In this document: piece by piece, positions 53,869 through 63,100 of the stretch
Numbering within the stretch: the stretch's first letter is position 1
How the letters are laid out: the number at the start of each line of letters is the position of its first letter
Assembly (NCBI RefSeq): GCF_907164575.1
Contig: NZ_CAJQYY010000026.1
Span: forward strand, 35,745 to 99,744
Length of the DNA stretch: 64,000 bases
Source of the DNA: Paraburkholderia gardini
GTDB lineage: Bacteria; Pseudomonadota; Gammaproteobacteria; Burkholderiales; Burkholderiaceae
Reading direction: 5' to 3'
Notes under the pieces: model-generated
Database searches by the model: none
The model's input: only the letters and a program-made list of their open reading frames with translations
What the model was told of the DNA's origin: nothing
Translations under genes and position numbers: made by a program

Positions 53869-56235
53869 TTGACTGAGCAACATCAAGGCTTTCTTCTGAC
53901 CCGACACTGGCGCGATACGGCCACCGGCACGGAGGTCGAGTTCTGGCTCGCAACCGGTCAGGGGCCGCGTCATATCCGGCTGCGGCCGCAGACGTCGGTC
54001 GCGTTCATTCCCGCTGAGCAGCGCGAGCGCGCCGAGACCGTATTGCGTCGTGAATCCCAGGTCGAGTTGCGTCCGCTGGGGCTCGTCGATTTTCATCATC
54101 GTCCCGTATTGGGGATGTATTGCCGGCACTATCGCCAGCTTGGCGCGCTGGAAAAGCGGTTAAGGCACGGCGGCGTCGATGTCTATGAAGCGGACATCTT
54201 TCCGCCCGAGCGCTACATGATGGAGCGATTCATCACGGCGCCCGTCACGTTCAGCGGCGAGGCGACCGAAAACGGCATGCTCGTGAACGCCGAGATGAAG
54301 CCTTGCACGGCGTATCGCCCGCAACTCAGACTCGTGTCGCTCGATATCGAAACCAGCGCTCATGGCGACCTCTATTCGATCGCACTGGAAGGGTGCGGTC
54401 AACGCCAGGTGTATATGCTGGGCCCCGCGAATGGCGACGAAAGCATCATCGACTTTCAGTTCGAATACTGCGAAAGCCGGCCGCAGATGCTGGAAAAGCT
54501 CAATGAATGGTTCGCCGCTCACGATCCCGATGCGATTATCGGCTGGAACCTCGTCCAGTTCGATCTGCGCGTGTTGCAGGAACACGCTGAACGTTATCGC
54601 GTTCCGCTCAGACTCGGGCGTGGCGCAAGCGTCATGGAATGGCGCGAGCACGGTCATCAAAAGAACCATTTCTTTGCGGGTGCCGCCGGGCGTCTGATCA
54701 TCGACGGCATCGAGGCACTCAAGTCGGCAACATGGAGCTTTCCGTCGTTCAGCCTTGAATACGTCGCGCAGTCCGTGCTGGGCGAAGGCAAATCCATCGA
54801 CAATCCGTATCAGCGCATGGAGGAAATCCAGCGGCGCTTTGACGAAGACAAACCGGCGCTTGCGAAATACAACCTCAAGGATTGCGAGCTGGTCACGCGC
54901 ATCTTCGCCAGAACGGAACTGCTGACGTTCCTGCTCGAACGCGCCACTGTCACCGGGCTTGCCGCGGATCGCAGCGGTGGATCCGTCGCGGCGTTCACGC
55001 ATCTCTACATGCCGCGGATGCATCGCATGGGTTTCGTCGCGCCCAATCCAGGCGATATAAACGGGCAAGCCAGCCCTGGCGGGCTCGTCATGGATTCGCG
55101 CCCGGGCCTCTACGATTCCGTGCTCGTGCTGGATTACAAGAGCCTTTATCCATCGATCATCCGCACGTTTCTGATCGATCCGGTCGGGCTGGTGGAAGGC
55201 ATGCAGCATCCCGATGACGCGGATTCCGTGCCGGGCTTCCTTGGCGCCCGCTTTTCGCGCGGCAGACACTGTCTGCCGTCTGTCGTCAGTCAGGTCTGGG
55301 AAGGACGCGAAGCCGCCAGGCGCGAGCAGAACAAGCCGCTCTCGCAGGCGCTGAAAATCATCATGAACGCGTTCTATGGCGTGCTGGGGTCGACGGGTTG
55401 CCGCTTCTTCGACCCGCGCCTTGCGTCGTCGATTACGATGCGCGGGCACGAAATCATGCGCAAAACGCGTGAGCTGATCGAGGCAGAGGGTTACGAAGTC
55501 ATCTACGGCGATACCGATTCGATGTTCGTGTGGCTCAGGCACGCCCACTCCGAGGACGAAGCCGCGCAGATCGGTCGCACACTGGTCACGCACATTACGC
55601 AGTGGTGGCAACAACACGTCGCGGCGCGCTTTGGACTCGAAAGCGCGCTTGAACTCCAGTTCGAACGGCACTATCGCCGCTTTTTCATGCCTACGGTTCG
55701 CGGCGCGGAGGAAGGCAGCAAGAAACGCTATGCGGGTTTGACGGTGCTGCCGGACGGCTCCGAAGACGTCATCTATAAAGGGCTCGAAACGGTGCGCACC
55801 GACTGGACGCCGCTTGCGCAGCGGTTTCAGCAGCAGCTCTATCTGCGCATCTTCAGGCGGCAGCCCTACCAGGATTACATCCGCGACTACGTTCATCGAA
55901 CGCTACGCGGCGAGTTCGACGATCAACTGGTGTATCGCAAGCGGCTGCGCCGTCCGCTCGAAGACTATCAACGCAACGTTCCGCCGCACGTGCGCGCCGC
56001 GCGCATCGCCGACGAGCTCAATCGCGAGAGAGGCCGACCGCTGCAATATCAGAGTGGCGGCTGGATCAGCTACGTGATGACAGGCGCAGGCCCCGAGCCG
56101 CTGGAAACGTTACGCTCGGACATCGACTACGACCACTATCTGACGCGCCAGTTGCAGCCTGTGGCCGACGCGATTCTTCCTCTGCTCGGCGACGACTTCG
56201 AAACGCTGATGTCGGGCCAGAAAGCTCTCTTCTGA
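53869..56235 (+). CDS. polB: DNA polymerase II (family B)
   Basis: A 788-residue family B polymerase, the normal size for Pol II. The 3'-5' exonuclease has Exo I LVSLDIETSAHGDLYSI (about 159-175), Exo II IIGWNLVQFDLRVLQEHA and Exo III KYNLKDCELVTRIF. The polymerase domain has motif A VLDYKSLYPSIIRTF, motif B LKIIMNAFYGVLGSTGCRFF and motif C YGDTDSMFVW. It performs translesion and replication-restart synthesis. The start is TTG, with AAAGGCG about 8 bp upstream. I looked for a LexA box (CTG-N10-CAG) in the 180 bp upstream and found none with correct spacing. Confidence 0.95.
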   Translation: MTEQHQGFLLTRHWRDTATGTEVEFWLATGQGPRHIRLRPQTSVAFIPAEQRERAETVLRRESQVELRPLGLVDFHHRPVLGMYCRHYRQLGALEKRLRHGGVDVYEADIFPPERYMMERFITAPVTFSGEATENGMLVNAEMKPCTAYRPQLRLVSLDIETSAHGDLYSIALEGCGQRQVYMLGPANGDESIIDFQFEYCESRPQMLEKLNEWFAAHDPDAIIGWNLVQFDLRVLQEHAERYRVPLRLGRGASVMEWREHGHQKNHFFAGAAGRLIIDGIEALKSATWSFPSFSLEYVAQSVLGEGKSIDNPYQRMEEIQRRFDEDKPALAKYNLKDCELVTRIFARTELLTFLLERATVTGLAADRSGGSVAAFTHLYMPRMHRMGFVAPNPGDINGQASPGGLVMDSRPGLYDSVLVLDYKSLYPSIIRTFLIDPVGLVEGMQHPDDADSVPGFLGARFSRGRHCLPSVVSQVWEGREAARREQNKPLSQALKIIMNAFYGVLGSTGCRFFDPRLASSITMRGHEIMRKTRELIEAEGYEVIYGDTDSMFVWLRHAHSEDEAAQIGRTLVTHITQWWQQHVAARFGLESALELQFERHYRRFFMPTVRGAEEGSKKRYAGLTVLPDGSEDVIYKGLETVRTDWTPLAQRFQQQLYLRIFRRQPYQDYIRDYVHRTLRGEFDDQLVYRKRLRRPLEDYQRNVPPHVRAARIADELNRERGRPLQYQSGGWISYVMTGAGPEPLETLRSDIDYDHYLTRQLQPVADAILPLLGDDFETLMSGQKALF

Positions 56236-56383
56236 CGATCGATGGCGGCCTGTGCCATTTCGCGGGTGTTCGCGGATGTATTCGACTACAGCGAGCGAAC
56301 ACGGCGTTGACCTCGCCCGCGTGAAAGCCTGACCTCGGGTCAACCCCTATTGCGCGGGTACATCTGCATATTTATCTTTCTAC

Positions 56384-56397
56384 ATCATACGTATGAT
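56384..56397. promoter_or_regulatory. Perfect 14-bp palindrome over the -10 of the GntR gene
   Basis: ATCATACGTATGAT (56384-56397) is a perfect palindrome lying 14 bp before the GntR ATG, and it contains a near-consensus -10, TATGAT (56392-56397). This is a likely autorepression operator for the FadR-type protein encoded next to it. Confidence 0.65.
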
Positions 56398-56411
56398 CTA
56401 GAGAGCGAATT

Positions 56412-57131
56412 ATGGCCACATTGCACAGACAGGTTCTGAACCAGATGGGCGAGCAGATCTGTTCAGGCAAATTCATGCCGGGCGATATTCTGCCGGCAGA
56501 GCCTGTTCTCGCGGAGCAGATGCAGGTCAGTCGCATCGTCATTCGCGAAACGATGAAATCGCTGTCCGCCAAGGGCATGCTCGAAGTGCGCCGCCGGTAT
56601 GGCACGGTCGTGCTGCCGCGTGCGCAATGGCAATTGTTCGATCCGGACGTGATCACGTGGCGCGCGCGGGCGGAAGCGGTCGACGACGGCCTGATCCAGG
56701 ACTTGATGGAACTGCGGATGATCATCGAGCCGAACGCGGCAAGGCTCGCCGCGAAGCGCGCGACTGAGGAGGATCGGCACGCGGTGCGGCGTGCCTTCAG
56801 GGCGATGGAGCGAGCGGTCGCCGGTCACGGTGAATACGTTCCCGCCGACCTCGCGTTTCACGGGGCCATCCTGACGGCCTGTCACAACCAGTTCGTCCAG
56901 CAGATGCAGAACGCGCTGTCGGCGATCCTGCGCACGAGTTTCGAGCTCAGCTCTGAAATCGCCGGTGGCCCGGCCCGTTCGCTGCCGATGCACGAAGCGC
57001 TGTGCGTCGCGATCGAGAAAGGCGACCCGGAGACGGCGGAGGCTGCTGTCCTCACGCTCATCCGGCGCGCGGAGAACGATTTCGAGGATCGTGCCGCGCT
57101 GAATCGCACCGTGAACGACCAGCCCGTTTAG
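56412..57131 (+). CDS. FadR-type GntR regulator (DgoR-like) of a hexonate operon
   Basis: A 239-residue regulator with a winged helix at 8-70 (GDILPAEPVLAEQMQVSRIV, then IRETMKSLSAKGMLEVRRRYG) and an FCD domain. The segment WQLFDPDVITWRARAEAVDD following the DNA-binding domain is typical of the DgoR group that answers to aldonates or their keto-deoxy phosphates. It heads a same-strand set with an SDR, an MFS carrier and a ManD-family dehydratase. The perfect palindrome upstream supports autorepression. Confidence 0.82.
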   Translation: MATLHRQVLNQMGEQICSGKFMPGDILPAEPVLAEQMQVSRIVIRETMKSLSAKGMLEVRRRYGTVVLPRAQWQLFDPDVITWRARAEAVDDGLIQDLMELRMIIEPNAARLAAKRATEEDRHAVRRAFRAMERAVAGHGEYVPADLAFHGAILTACHNQFVQQMQNALSAILRTSFELSSEIAGGPARSLPMHEALCVAIEKGDPETAEAAVLTLIRRAENDFEDRAALNRTVNDQPV

Positions 57132-57257
57132 GAGCGCGTCCAGCGACCTGTCCGACGGCTTCGCCACGGACCCCACACCAACGCGTTATCGCGACTGGAT
57201 CAACCGTCGCGAGGGGTGCACTCGCGCCTCGTTTCTGAACATGGAGAGGACAAGCGC

Positions 57258-58025
57258 ATGACACAGCTATTCGATCTGAGCGGCCGCACGGCGCTCGTAA
57301 CCGGTTCGGCTCGCGGCATCGGCTTCGCGCTTGCTGAAGGGCTGGCCACCGCGGGCGCCAGCGTGATCCTGAACGGCACGCGTGCGGATACGGTCGCCGA
57401 AGCGGCCAGCCGGCTCGCAGCCAAAGGATTCGACGTACGAGGCCGCGCCTTCGACGTCACCGACGAGCACGCCGTCGCCGACGCGTTCGCGCAATGGGAG
57501 AAGGACGGCGTGCAGGTCGACATCGTCGTCAACAACGCCGGCATCCAGTTTCGCAAGCCCCTCGTCGAACTCGAACTGAGCGACTGGCAGCGTGTGATCG
57601 ACACCAATCTGACGAGCGCGTTCATCGTCGCGAAGCAGGCTGCGCGCCGCATGATCGCGCGCGGCACGGGCGGCAAGATCATCAACATCGGCTCGCTCAC
57701 GAGCGAAGCCGGTCGCGCGACTGTCGGCGCGTACACGGCAGCGAAGGGCGGCATCAAGATGCTGACCCGCGCGATGAGCGCCGAGTGGGCGGCGTCGAAC
57801 ATTCAGGCTAACGCGATCGGGCCGGGTTACATCCTGACCGACATGAACAAGCCGCTGATCGAGAACGCCGCCTTCGACGCGTGGGTCAAGAGCAGCAATC
57901 CATCGCAACGCTGGGGCAAGCCGGAGGAACTCGTCGGCACGGCGGTGTATCTGGCGTCGCCAGCATCGAGTTATGTGAACGGCCAGATCATCTACGTCGA
58001 TGGCGGCTGGCTGGCCGTGCTTTGA
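57258..58025 (+). CDS. Gluconate 5-dehydrogenase-like SDR
   Basis: A 255-residue classical SDR with TGSARGIG (14-21), NNAGIQFRKPLVELELSDWQ, a catalytic Ser in NIGSLTSEAGR and Tyr-x3-Lys in AYTAAKGG, and a C-terminal VDGGWLAVL. The NAGIQFRKPL and TSEAGRATVGAYTAAKGG segments are characteristic of IdnO/Gno-type gluconate 5-dehydrogenases. It probably interconverts a 5-keto-hexonate and a hexonate to feed the dehydratase at 59455. The ATG at 57258 has GGAGAGGA upstream; a start at 57216 is less likely. Confidence 0.8.
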   Translation: MTQLFDLSGRTALVTGSARGIGFALAEGLATAGASVILNGTRADTVAEAASRLAAKGFDVRGRAFDVTDEHAVADAFAQWEKDGVQVDIVVNNAGIQFRKPLVELELSDWQRVIDTNLTSAFIVAKQAARRMIARGTGGKIINIGSLTSEAGRATVGAYTAAKGGIKMLTRAMSAEWAASNIQANAIGPGYILTDMNKPLIENAAFDAWVKSSNPSQRWGKPEELVGTAVYLASPASSYVNGQIIYVDGGWLAVL

Positions 58026-58109
58026 ATGCAGGTTCGCGCGGGGACATCAAAACAAAAAACGGCTCGCGCGAGGCAAACCGTCTGTGTGACGTATCGATCT
58101 GGAGACGTC

Positions 58110-59402
58110 ATGGAAAGCGTCAAACCCGTAGCAACCCAAAGATGGTGGTATCTGATGCCCATCATCTTCATCACTTACAGCCTGGCCTATCTCGACCGCG
58201 CGAACTACGGCTTCGCCGCGGCGGCCGGGATCAACCGGGACCTCGGTATCTCGCAGGGCACATCGTCGCTGATCGGCTCGCTGTTCTTTCTCGGCTACTG
58301 CCTGTTCCAGGTACCCGGCGCGATCTACGCGCAACGCAACAGTGTGAAGAAGCTGATCTTCTTCAGCCTGGTCCTGTGGGGACTGTGCGCCGCGGCGACC
58401 GGGATGGTCAGCAACATTCCGATGCTGATGGTGTTGCGCTTCGTGCTCGGCGTGGTGGAGGCGGCTGTCATGCCTTCAATGCTGATGTACATCAGCCGAT
58501 GGTTCACGCGCAGCGAACGCTCGCGTGCCAACACGTTCCTCATTCTCGGCAATCCGGTCACGGTGCTGTGGATGTCGGTGGTGTCGGGCTATCTGGTCCA
58601 CAGCTTCGGCTGGCGCGAGATGTTTATCCTCGAAGGCCTGCCGGCGCTCATCTGGGCGGTGGTCTGGTGGTTTACGGTGCAGGATCGCCCGGCCAACGTC
58701 ACCTGGATGAGCGACGCTGAAAAGACCGAATTTGCCGCCCGTCTGAAGGCCGAGCAGGCGGACATCGCGCCGGTGCGCGACTACAAGGCGGCCTTCCGTT
58801 CGCCGATCGTGCTGAAGTGCTGCGCGATTCATGCGCTGTGGAGTATCGGTGTGTACGGCTTCATCATGTGGTTGCCGTCGATTCTCAAGGCCGCGTCCAC
58901 CATCGACATCGTATCGATCGGCTGGCTTGCCGCGGTTCCGTATCTCGCGGCAATCATCCTGATGCTGCTCGCGTCCTGGCTGTCGGACAGGACGCGCAAC
59001 CGCAAGCTGTTCGTCTGGCCGCTGCTGCTCATAGGGACCATCGCGTTCGTGGCTTCGTACCTGATCGGCGGATCGCACTTCTGGATTTCGTTCGCGCTGC
59101 TGGTCGTTGCAGGCGCAACGATGTATGCACCGTATGGTCCGTTTTTCGCGCTGATACCGGAACTGATTCCAGGCAACGTGCTGGGCGGCGCGATCGGTCT
59201 GGTCAATGCGTGCGGCGCACTGGGCGCGTTCGCGGGCTCGTACGTCGTCGGGTACCTGAACGGCGCGACCGGCAGCCCCGCGGCCTCGTATATCTTCATG
59301 GCGGCCGGTCTGCTTCTATCAGTCATCCTGATGATCACCGTGCCGGCGCATTCCGGTCAGCGCACGAAGGATGAAGATTCGCTCTCGCTGCGCCGCACGT
59401 AA
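58110..59402 (+). CDS. MFS carrier, ACS family, probable hexonate uptake
   Basis: A 430-residue 12-helix ACS carrier with the signature LAYLDRANYGFAAAAG near residue 25 and LGYCLFQVPGAIYAQ. The ATG at 58110 has GGAG 5 bp upstream; the long N-terminal alternative from 58026 is arginine-rich and not membrane-like. Between the gluconate-5-dehydrogenase-like SDR and the ManD-family gene, an aldonate such as gluconate, mannonate, idonate or galactonate is the expected cargo. Confidence 0.82.
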   Translation: MESVKPVATQRWWYLMPIIFITYSLAYLDRANYGFAAAAGINRDLGISQGTSSLIGSLFFLGYCLFQVPGAIYAQRNSVKKLIFFSLVLWGLCAAATGMVSNIPMLMVLRFVLGVVEAAVMPSMLMYISRWFTRSERSRANTFLILGNPVTVLWMSVVSGYLVHSFGWREMFILEGLPALIWAVVWWFTVQDRPANVTWMSDAEKTEFAARLKAEQADIAPVRDYKAAFRSPIVLKCCAIHALWSIGVYGFIMWLPSILKAASTIDIVSIGWLAAVPYLAAIILMLLASWLSDRTRNRKLFVWPLLLIGTIAFVASYLIGGSHFWISFALLVVAGATMYAPYGPFFALIPELIPGNVLGGAIGLVNACGALGAFAGSYVVGYLNGATGSPAASYIFMAAGLLLSVILMITVPAHSGQRTKDEDSLSLRRT

Positions 59403-59454
59403 GGAACCACGCGATGCGGCTTCGTTTTATCGATTCGATTCTGGCAGGCTGAAA

Positions 59455-60702
59455 ATGGCAACCCTGATTACGGACGTAAAGGTCATCCTGACCGCGCCGG
59501 AAGGCATCAACCTCACTGTCGTCAAACTCGAGACCAACCAGGACGGACTGTACGGGCTCGGCTGCGCGACATTTGCCTACCGGCATGTCGCGGTCAAGTG
59601 TCTGATCGAGGAATATCTGCGGCCGCTCCTGATCGGCAGGGACGCCGAAGCGATCGAGGAACTCTGGCAATTGATGCACCAGAACGCGTACTGGCGCAAT
59701 GGTCCAATCGAGAACAATGCGATCTCCGGCATCGACATGGCACTGTGGGACATCAAGGGCAAGATGGCCGACATGCCGCTGTACCAGTTATTCGGCGGCA
59801 AGTGCCGTGAAGGTGTGCCGATCTATCGCCACGCCGACGGCAAGGATCTGAACGAGTTATGCGACAACATCCAGCAATACCAGGAACAGGGCATTACTCA
59901 TATCCGTTGCCAGAGCGGCGGATATGGGGGCGCCCGCTACGGCAAGGCACCCTCATCCGCGCCGGAAGGAGCAATGGACGGCGTCTACCTGGACAGCAAA
60001 AAGTATATGCGCGAGACGCTCAAGCTGTTCGATGGCATTCGTAGCAGGATCGGATTCGATGTTGCCTTGTGTCATGACGTGCATGAGCGTCTAAGGCCGA
60101 TCGAGGCCATCCGGTTTGCATGTGAACTGGAGCCCTATGACCTGTTCTTCCTGGAAGATGCCATCCCGCTGGAAGAAGCTGAGTGGATACGTCAACTGCG
60201 GGCAAAGACGAGCACTCCGCTGGCCCAGGGTGAGCTGTTCAACAACCCTGCTGAATGGAAATTCCTGATTACCGGGCGGCTGATCGATTACATCCGGGTT
60301 CATCTCAGCCAGATTGGCGGCATTACCGCCGGCAGGAAGCTGCAGATCTTTGCCGAACAGTTCGGCGTCAGGACGGCATGGCACGGTCCAGGCGATATGT
60401 CGCCATTGGCTCACGCGGCCAATATTCATATCGATCTGCCTGCGCGCAATTTTGGTGTCCAGGAGTGGTCCGGCACCGAGCCGCCGAATTTCGTCATCCA
60501 GAACCTGAAGGGACCGAAAGAGGCTCTGCTCGATGTATTCCCCGGCCTGCCCGAATTCAGGAACGGCTACGTCTATGCCAATGACAAACCGGGCCTGGGC
60601 GTGGACATCAACGAGGTCGAGGCGGCGAAATATCCTTGCGAAAATACGACGACGACGTGGACGCAGACACGACTGAAGGATGGGACGCTCCAGACTCCGT
60701 AA
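59455..60702 (+). CDS. ManD/RspA-family acid-sugar dehydratase
   Basis: A 415-residue enolase-superfamily enzyme of the D-mannonate dehydratase subgroup. It shows GIDMALWDIKGKMADMPLYQ, HIRCQSGGYG, the ligand motif CHDVHERL with the ManD-type Asp and His, then FFLEDAIPLEE and LAQGELFNNPAEW with the next metal glutamates, and HGPGDMSPLAHAANIHIDLP. Members range from true mannonate dehydratases to weak gluconate dehydratases, so the best substrate is open. The operon context (gluconate-type SDR, hexonate carrier, DgoR-like regulator) favours a D- or L-hexonate. It is the last gene of that set. Confidence 0.85.
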   Translation: MATLITDVKVILTAPEGINLTVVKLETNQDGLYGLGCATFAYRHVAVKCLIEEYLRPLLIGRDAEAIEELWQLMHQNAYWRNGPIENNAISGIDMALWDIKGKMADMPLYQLFGGKCREGVPIYRHADGKDLNELCDNIQQYQEQGITHIRCQSGGYGGARYGKAPSSAPEGAMDGVYLDSKKYMRETLKLFDGIRSRIGFDVALCHDVHERLRPIEAIRFACELEPYDLFFLEDAIPLEEAEWIRQLRAKTSTPLAQGELFNNPAEWKFLITGRLIDYIRVHLSQIGGITAGRKLQIFAEQFGVRTAWHGPGDMSPLAHAANIHIDLPARNFGVQEWSGTEPPNFVIQNLKGPKEALLDVFPGLPEFRNGYVYANDKPGLGVDINEVEAAKYPCENTTTTWTQTRLKDGTLQTP

Positions 60703-60853
60703 AGCGGCTGATCCAGCCTCGACTGTGCGCCTTCAGTTCAGGGCGAATCACGCTGCGATTTCCACTCCCGACCATTGCACCCGCAACGCTTCAACAATAG
60801 CTTCCGGGATATCGACAGTCAGTCATGCCGGTGCGTGCTCGACCATGCTGGTG

Positions 60854-61282
60854 TCACTGACCCGGTGGAAGGACCGCGCCGAGTTGCATCATCAGTCCGA
60901 GCATGTCCATGATGATGCGGGTTTCCTTGATCCTGCCCTCCTCCACGCGGTCGATGACCATGCCCCAAACCTTTACCGGCCGCCCCGTTGCGGGCACGCC
61001 CAGGAACGCTCCCCGATGAGTGCCCGTCCACTCGAAGCGGGTCAGCACGCGGTCACGCTCAGTCAGTTGCTCCTCAATGGTCCAGTGCATATCCGGGAAT
61101 GCGGTCCGCATCTCACGTAGAACCTCCTTGAGACCTTGCAGACCGGAACCCTGGCCGGGAAACGGCACGTGCTCGACCATGTCATCCCGGAAGAACCGGT
61201 CGACGGCATCGATCCGCCCCTGGTTGAGGACTTCCTCGACAAACCCGCGAACAACACCGCTGATATCGTGCATGGTGCTCAT
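60854..61282 (-). CDS. SnoaL-like ester cyclase family protein
   Basis: A 142-residue protein of the SnoaL/NTF2-like group. The pattern is FVEEVLNQGRIDAVDRFFRD, MVEHVPFPGQGSGLQGLKEV, DMHWTIEEQLTERDRVLTRF then EWTGTHRGAFLGVPATGRPV, typical of the polyketide-cyclase-like branch. The reaction is unknown; small-molecule hydrolysis or isomerisation is possible. ATG 61282 has GGGAGG right before it, and the upstream extension to 61462 lacks similarity. It is the last gene on this strand below the reductase and SDR genes. Confidence 0.8.
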   Translation of the reverse strand: MSTMHDISGVVRGFVEEVLNQGRIDAVDRFFRDDMVEHVPFPGQGSGLQGLKEVLREMRTAFPDMHWTIEEQLTERDRVLTRFEWTGTHRGAFLGVPATGRPVKVWGMVIDRVEEGRIKETRIIMDMLGLMMQLGAVLPPGQ

Positions 61283-61535
61283 GGCCTCCCGGTGATTTCG
61301 ACGAATGCGTATTTTCGGCTCGTAGCTGTCGCTCGGGTCGCCATGTCGGCAATGGCCGCCTTCCAGTTCCGAACGGACATCCGTCCGCATCACGTCTGCA
61401 GTACGGGCGCTCGCGGCCGACGGGTCGCGAGCGGCCATCATGCACTCGCTCAGCAGCACCAACTGAATCCCGGTCAGATCATCAGCACGCGTTTAGCGAT
61501 GCACGTGGCCGCTGTGACTTTGTCCTGACGCGCCG

Positions 61536-62132
61536 CTATTTGAACCTGACGAGATCCTTGAAGATCAGTTTACCCCAGGTATTGCCCCTGGCCTGGACGA
61601 GCGAGCCGCCATCCTTGAGCGGTCCTAGCGCAATCGGCGCGAAACCGAGTTGTTCGGCCAGAACCGCGACCGGTGCCACCGCATTTTCGTCATCACTCGA
61701 CAAAAACACGACGCGGCTGCCGCCATTCACGCCCGGATCAGCGGCCAGAACGGCAGCGGACAGATGGTTAAAGCCCTTTACGAACCTGGCGCCGGTAAAC
61801 GCCCTGGCGACAACCGCGGACGATGGCTGACCATCCAGGTCTTCAACTGGAGCATTTGTATTTGTCGCGTCGATGATCGTCTTGCCGTGCCAGGTTGTGA
61901 TCTGCTTCGCGACTTCGCGATGTTCCCAAAACGGAACCGCCAGGAAGATCGTGTCGGACGCGATTGCATCCTGCAGCGTCCTGGGGACAACGGTGGGGCC
62001 GATCGCTTGTGCCTGCTGCATCAACATCTCGGGAGGACGCCGGCTGGCGACGGTCACATCGATGTTCTTTCTTGCAAACGCTCGGGCGAGTGCCTGACCT
62101 ACCGCGCCAAAGCCAATAATCGAATAGCTCAC
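61536..62132 (-). CDS. NADPH-dependent F420-reductase-like (Npd/YrbE-type) oxidoreductase
   Basis: A 198-residue protein with an N-terminal Rossmann motif GFGAVGQALARAF (residues 7-19) and the features of the F420-dependent NADP reductase-like family: DTIFLAVPFWEHREVAKQIT, TIIDATNTN, VKGFNHLSAAVLAADPGVNGG and a C-terminal GGSLVQARGNTWGKLIF. In organisms without F420 such proteins probably use NADPH and another acceptor. It lies 103 bp after the SDR gene and probably shares its TetR-controlled promoter. Confidence 0.78.
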   Translation of the reverse strand: MSYSIIGFGAVGQALARAFARKNIDVTVASRRPPEMLMQQAQAIGPTVVPRTLQDAIASDTIFLAVPFWEHREVAKQITTWHGKTIIDATNTNAPVEDLDGQPSSAVVARAFTGARFVKGFNHLSAAVLAADPGVNGGSRVVFLSSDDENAVAPVAVLAEQLGFAPIALGPLKDGGSLVQARGNTWGKLIFKDLVRFK

Positions 62133-62235
62133 GCGAACTCTCCATTCAGTATTTTAAGGAATCCATATTTATCGACACAACCCGGATCATATTCGTCGAG
62201 TTGACAGGTCCTTCTACGCGCCTTTCGGCGCGATT

Positions 62236-62970
62236 TCAGATGGCCGAGAAGCCGCCGTCGACAGACAACTCCACCCCATTCACGAAGCTCGAATCGTCTG
62301 ACGCAAGAAACAGCGCGACCGTCGCGATTTCCTCAGGACGACCCATCTTTCCCCGCGGAATCAGGGATTCGAACATCCGCTTCGCCTCCTCGGTGAGAAT
62401 CTGGTCCTGCATCGGTGTGGCGATCGGCCCCGGGCTCAGCACGTTCACCCGGATATTCCTGCCCTTCAGTTCGTTAAGCCAGGTGCGTGCGAATGAGCGC
62501 AACGCCGCCTTGCTCGCCGCATACACGCCATAACCAGGAAAACCTTTCACCGAAGCAACTGACCCGGTCATGAAGATCGATCCGCCATCGTTGAACAGCG
62601 GCAACGCCTTCTGAACCGCAAACAGCGTGCCGCGCGTATTCAGGCCGAAGGTCGCATCGAAGTGCTGCTCGGTAATCTCGCCCAGAGGGACGGCTTCGCC
62701 CGTGCCTGCGCTCGCGAACAGGATGTCGATCTTGCCCTTTTCCCGCCTGACTGTATCGAACAGGCGGTCGAGATCGTCCAGACTGGCCGCGTCGCCGCGC
62801 ACGCCGGTCACGTTCCGGCCAATCAGCTTGACGGCCTCGTCGAGCGCCTCCTGCCTCCGGCCCGTGATGAACACATAGGCGCCTTCTTCAACGAACCGCC
62901 TGGCGCTCGCCAGCGCCATGCCGCTCGATCCGCCCGTGATGACTGCAACCTTACCCTCAAGCTTTCCCAT
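62236..62970 (-). CDS. SDR oxidoreductase under TetR control
   Basis: A 244-residue short-chain dehydrogenase with TGGSSGMALASARRFVEEG (the GxxxGxG motif altered by Met-Ala), FASAGTGEAVPLGEITEQHF, a catalytic segment FMTGSVASVKGFPGYGVYAASKAA with Tyr-x3-Lys, and a C-terminal VDGGFSAI. The substrate is unknown; such genes often respond to reactive carbonyls or quinones. ATG 62970 has AGGAGA 5 bp upstream. It is the first gene of the leftward set and divergent from the TetR gene. Confidence 0.82.
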   Translation of the reverse strand: MGKLEGKVAVITGGSSGMALASARRFVEEGAYVFITGRRQEALDEAVKLIGRNVTGVRGDAASLDDLDRLFDTVRREKGKIDILFASAGTGEAVPLGEITEQHFDATFGLNTRGTLFAVQKALPLFNDGGSIFMTGSVASVKGFPGYGVYAASKAALRSFARTWLNELKGRNIRVNVLSPGPIATPMQDQILTEEAKRMFESLIPRGKMGRPEEIATVALFLASDDSSFVNGVELSVDGGFSAI

Positions 62971-63036
62971 GACTTCTCCTTTCGTGATGTCGGACAGCGT
63001 CTCTGTTCCCATTTGCACAAATGTGCTGTATCTTGT

Positions 63037-63092
63037 GGATCACTGATCCAGATACAGGTTCATTATATTCGGATCACTGATCCGGTTGTCAA
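63037..63092 (-). promoter_or_regulatory. Divergent promoter with two identical TetR-type operators
   Basis: The palindrome GGATCACTGATCC occurs twice, at 63037-63049 (flanked by T and A to 15 bp) and 63071-63083, with centres 34 bp apart. On the minus strand TTGACA (63092-63087) and a consensus TATAAT (63067-63062), 19 bp apart, form the SDR promoter with the second operator inside its spacer. The TetR start is 17 bp beyond that operator. Confidence 0.8.
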
Positions 63093-63100
63093 GGCAATTT

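Noticed and set aside
63015..63026. GCACA-AA-TGTGC inverted repeat near the SDR start
   Set aside because: Short arms; the two exact GGATCACTGATCC palindromes next to it explain the promoter better.
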